Source of the DNA: Diphasiastrum complanatum
Lineage: Eukaryota > Streptophyta > Lycopodiopsida > Lycopodiales > Lycopodiaceae
DNA length: 64,000 nt
Assembly (NCBI GenBank): GCA_029204225.1
Contig: CM055111.1
Location: forward strand, 22,125,808 to 22,189,807
Direction: 5' to 3'
Shown here: one piece after another, positions 63,666-64,000 of the stretch
Layout of the letters: each line of letters starts with the position of its first letter
How positions within the stretch are numbered: position 1 is the first letter of the stretch
Notes under the pieces: generated by a model
What the model was told of the DNA's origin: nothing
Databases searched by the model: none
What the model saw: only the letters and a program-made list of their open reading frames with translations
Translations under genes and position numbers: made by a program

Positions 63666-64000
63666 AGAAGATTGTTTGTTGACATGTGTGGTGCAAGAAT
63701 TTCCACTTACAATGGCAATTTGTCTTTTGAACTTCCAATTTCTTAGTTGTTTGCAATGGATGGAAAATTTTGCACTGGATTCAAAGAAGCCAACAATGTT
63801 CTGAACATAGGAGTGACTTGGGAGAGTGAGCAACACAATATAACTCTTCCTATCAAGCACAAACTCTTCAAAGAAGAAGCTGTTGTTGTAGATGGAGGAT
63901 CGGGTGTCAATCTTATCTCCACTACTTTGGTATGAGAAATGGAATCTACAAGGACTAAAAGCTGCAAAGTCTGTCGTCAAACTAGTTGATCAATCATGTG
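63666..64000 (+). pseudogene. Ty3/gypsy protease fragment, M2 type
   Basis: Plus strand, running off the window. FKEANNVLNIGVTWESEQHN, ITLPIKHKLFKEEAVVVDGG and SGVNLISTTLV match M2 protease (IKHKRYEDEATMVDGGSDVN). The Asp after GGS is Gly here. A one-base shift near 63930 leads to EKWNLQGLKA and VKLVDQSC. The copy continues beyond 64000. Confidence 0.85.

Overview
The window is plant nuclear DNA made almost entirely of decayed, nested transposable elements. The plant assignment rests on three signs: Ty1/copia primer-binding sites with the core TGGTATCAGAGC, a Ty3/gypsy primer-binding site of the TGGCGCCGTTG type, and a CACTA-transposon DUF4216 fragment with an intron-like gap. No intact host gene, tRNA or rRNA gene was found. 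The species cannot be named from the sequence; a seed plant is likely.

Layout. Bases 1-8473 hold a degenerate plus-strand Ty3/gypsy element: minisatellite-rich leader, gag with several zinc knuckles, protease, RT, RNase H and integrase. It is cut at 8474 by an LTR of copia family A. Bases 9163-12500 are copia debris: the family A leader, a minus-strand protease/pre-integrase/integrase fragment, an 84-bp triplicated block, and a gag joined in frame to RNase H. Bases 13035-15772 (minus) carry a long decayed ORF of unknown function behind a TATA box. Bases 16447-21400 are a minus-strand gypsy pol (M1), split by a second family A copia (about 19130-20646). Bases 22166-23631 hold a second unknown ORF. 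Bases 24091-31700 are a minus-strand gypsy element (M2) with gag, protease, an RT with an internal deletion, RNase H and a truncated integrase. Bases 31710-32620 are the CACTA fragment. Bases 32630-36523 are a third family A copia (LTR, primer-binding site, scrambled coding region). 

Bases 38183-48020 are a head-to-tail duplication of a unit of about 5.5 kb whose second copy lacks 1.2 kb. Bases 48010-50235 are a dense (GA)n/(TG)n block with a higher-order repeat of about 0.9 kb. Bases 50850-52466 are a minus-strand gypsy leader, primer-binding site and LTR, the LTR containing a 140-bp GA tract. Copia RNase H/LTR and RT pieces follow to 53640. From 55500 to the end come a plant-transposon-like ORF, a decayed DGQHT-motif gene, a copia RNase H flanked by inverted LTR ends, gypsy RNase H/integrase and protease pieces, and a third unknown ORF (61230-63181, minus).

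The coding potential is that of retrotransposons: gag packages RNA, protease matures the polyprotein, RT and RNase H make cDNA, and integrase inserts it. Every copy seen is broken by stops, frameshifts, deletions or loss of catalytic acids. The least explained content is the set of long minus-strand ORFs (13.0-15.8, 22.2-23.6 and 61.2-63.2 kb), which combine an N-terminal region, proline/glutamine-rich linkers and coiled coils. I consider them the best candidates for something not well described, but their kinship to each other is inferred from architecture and short matches only.
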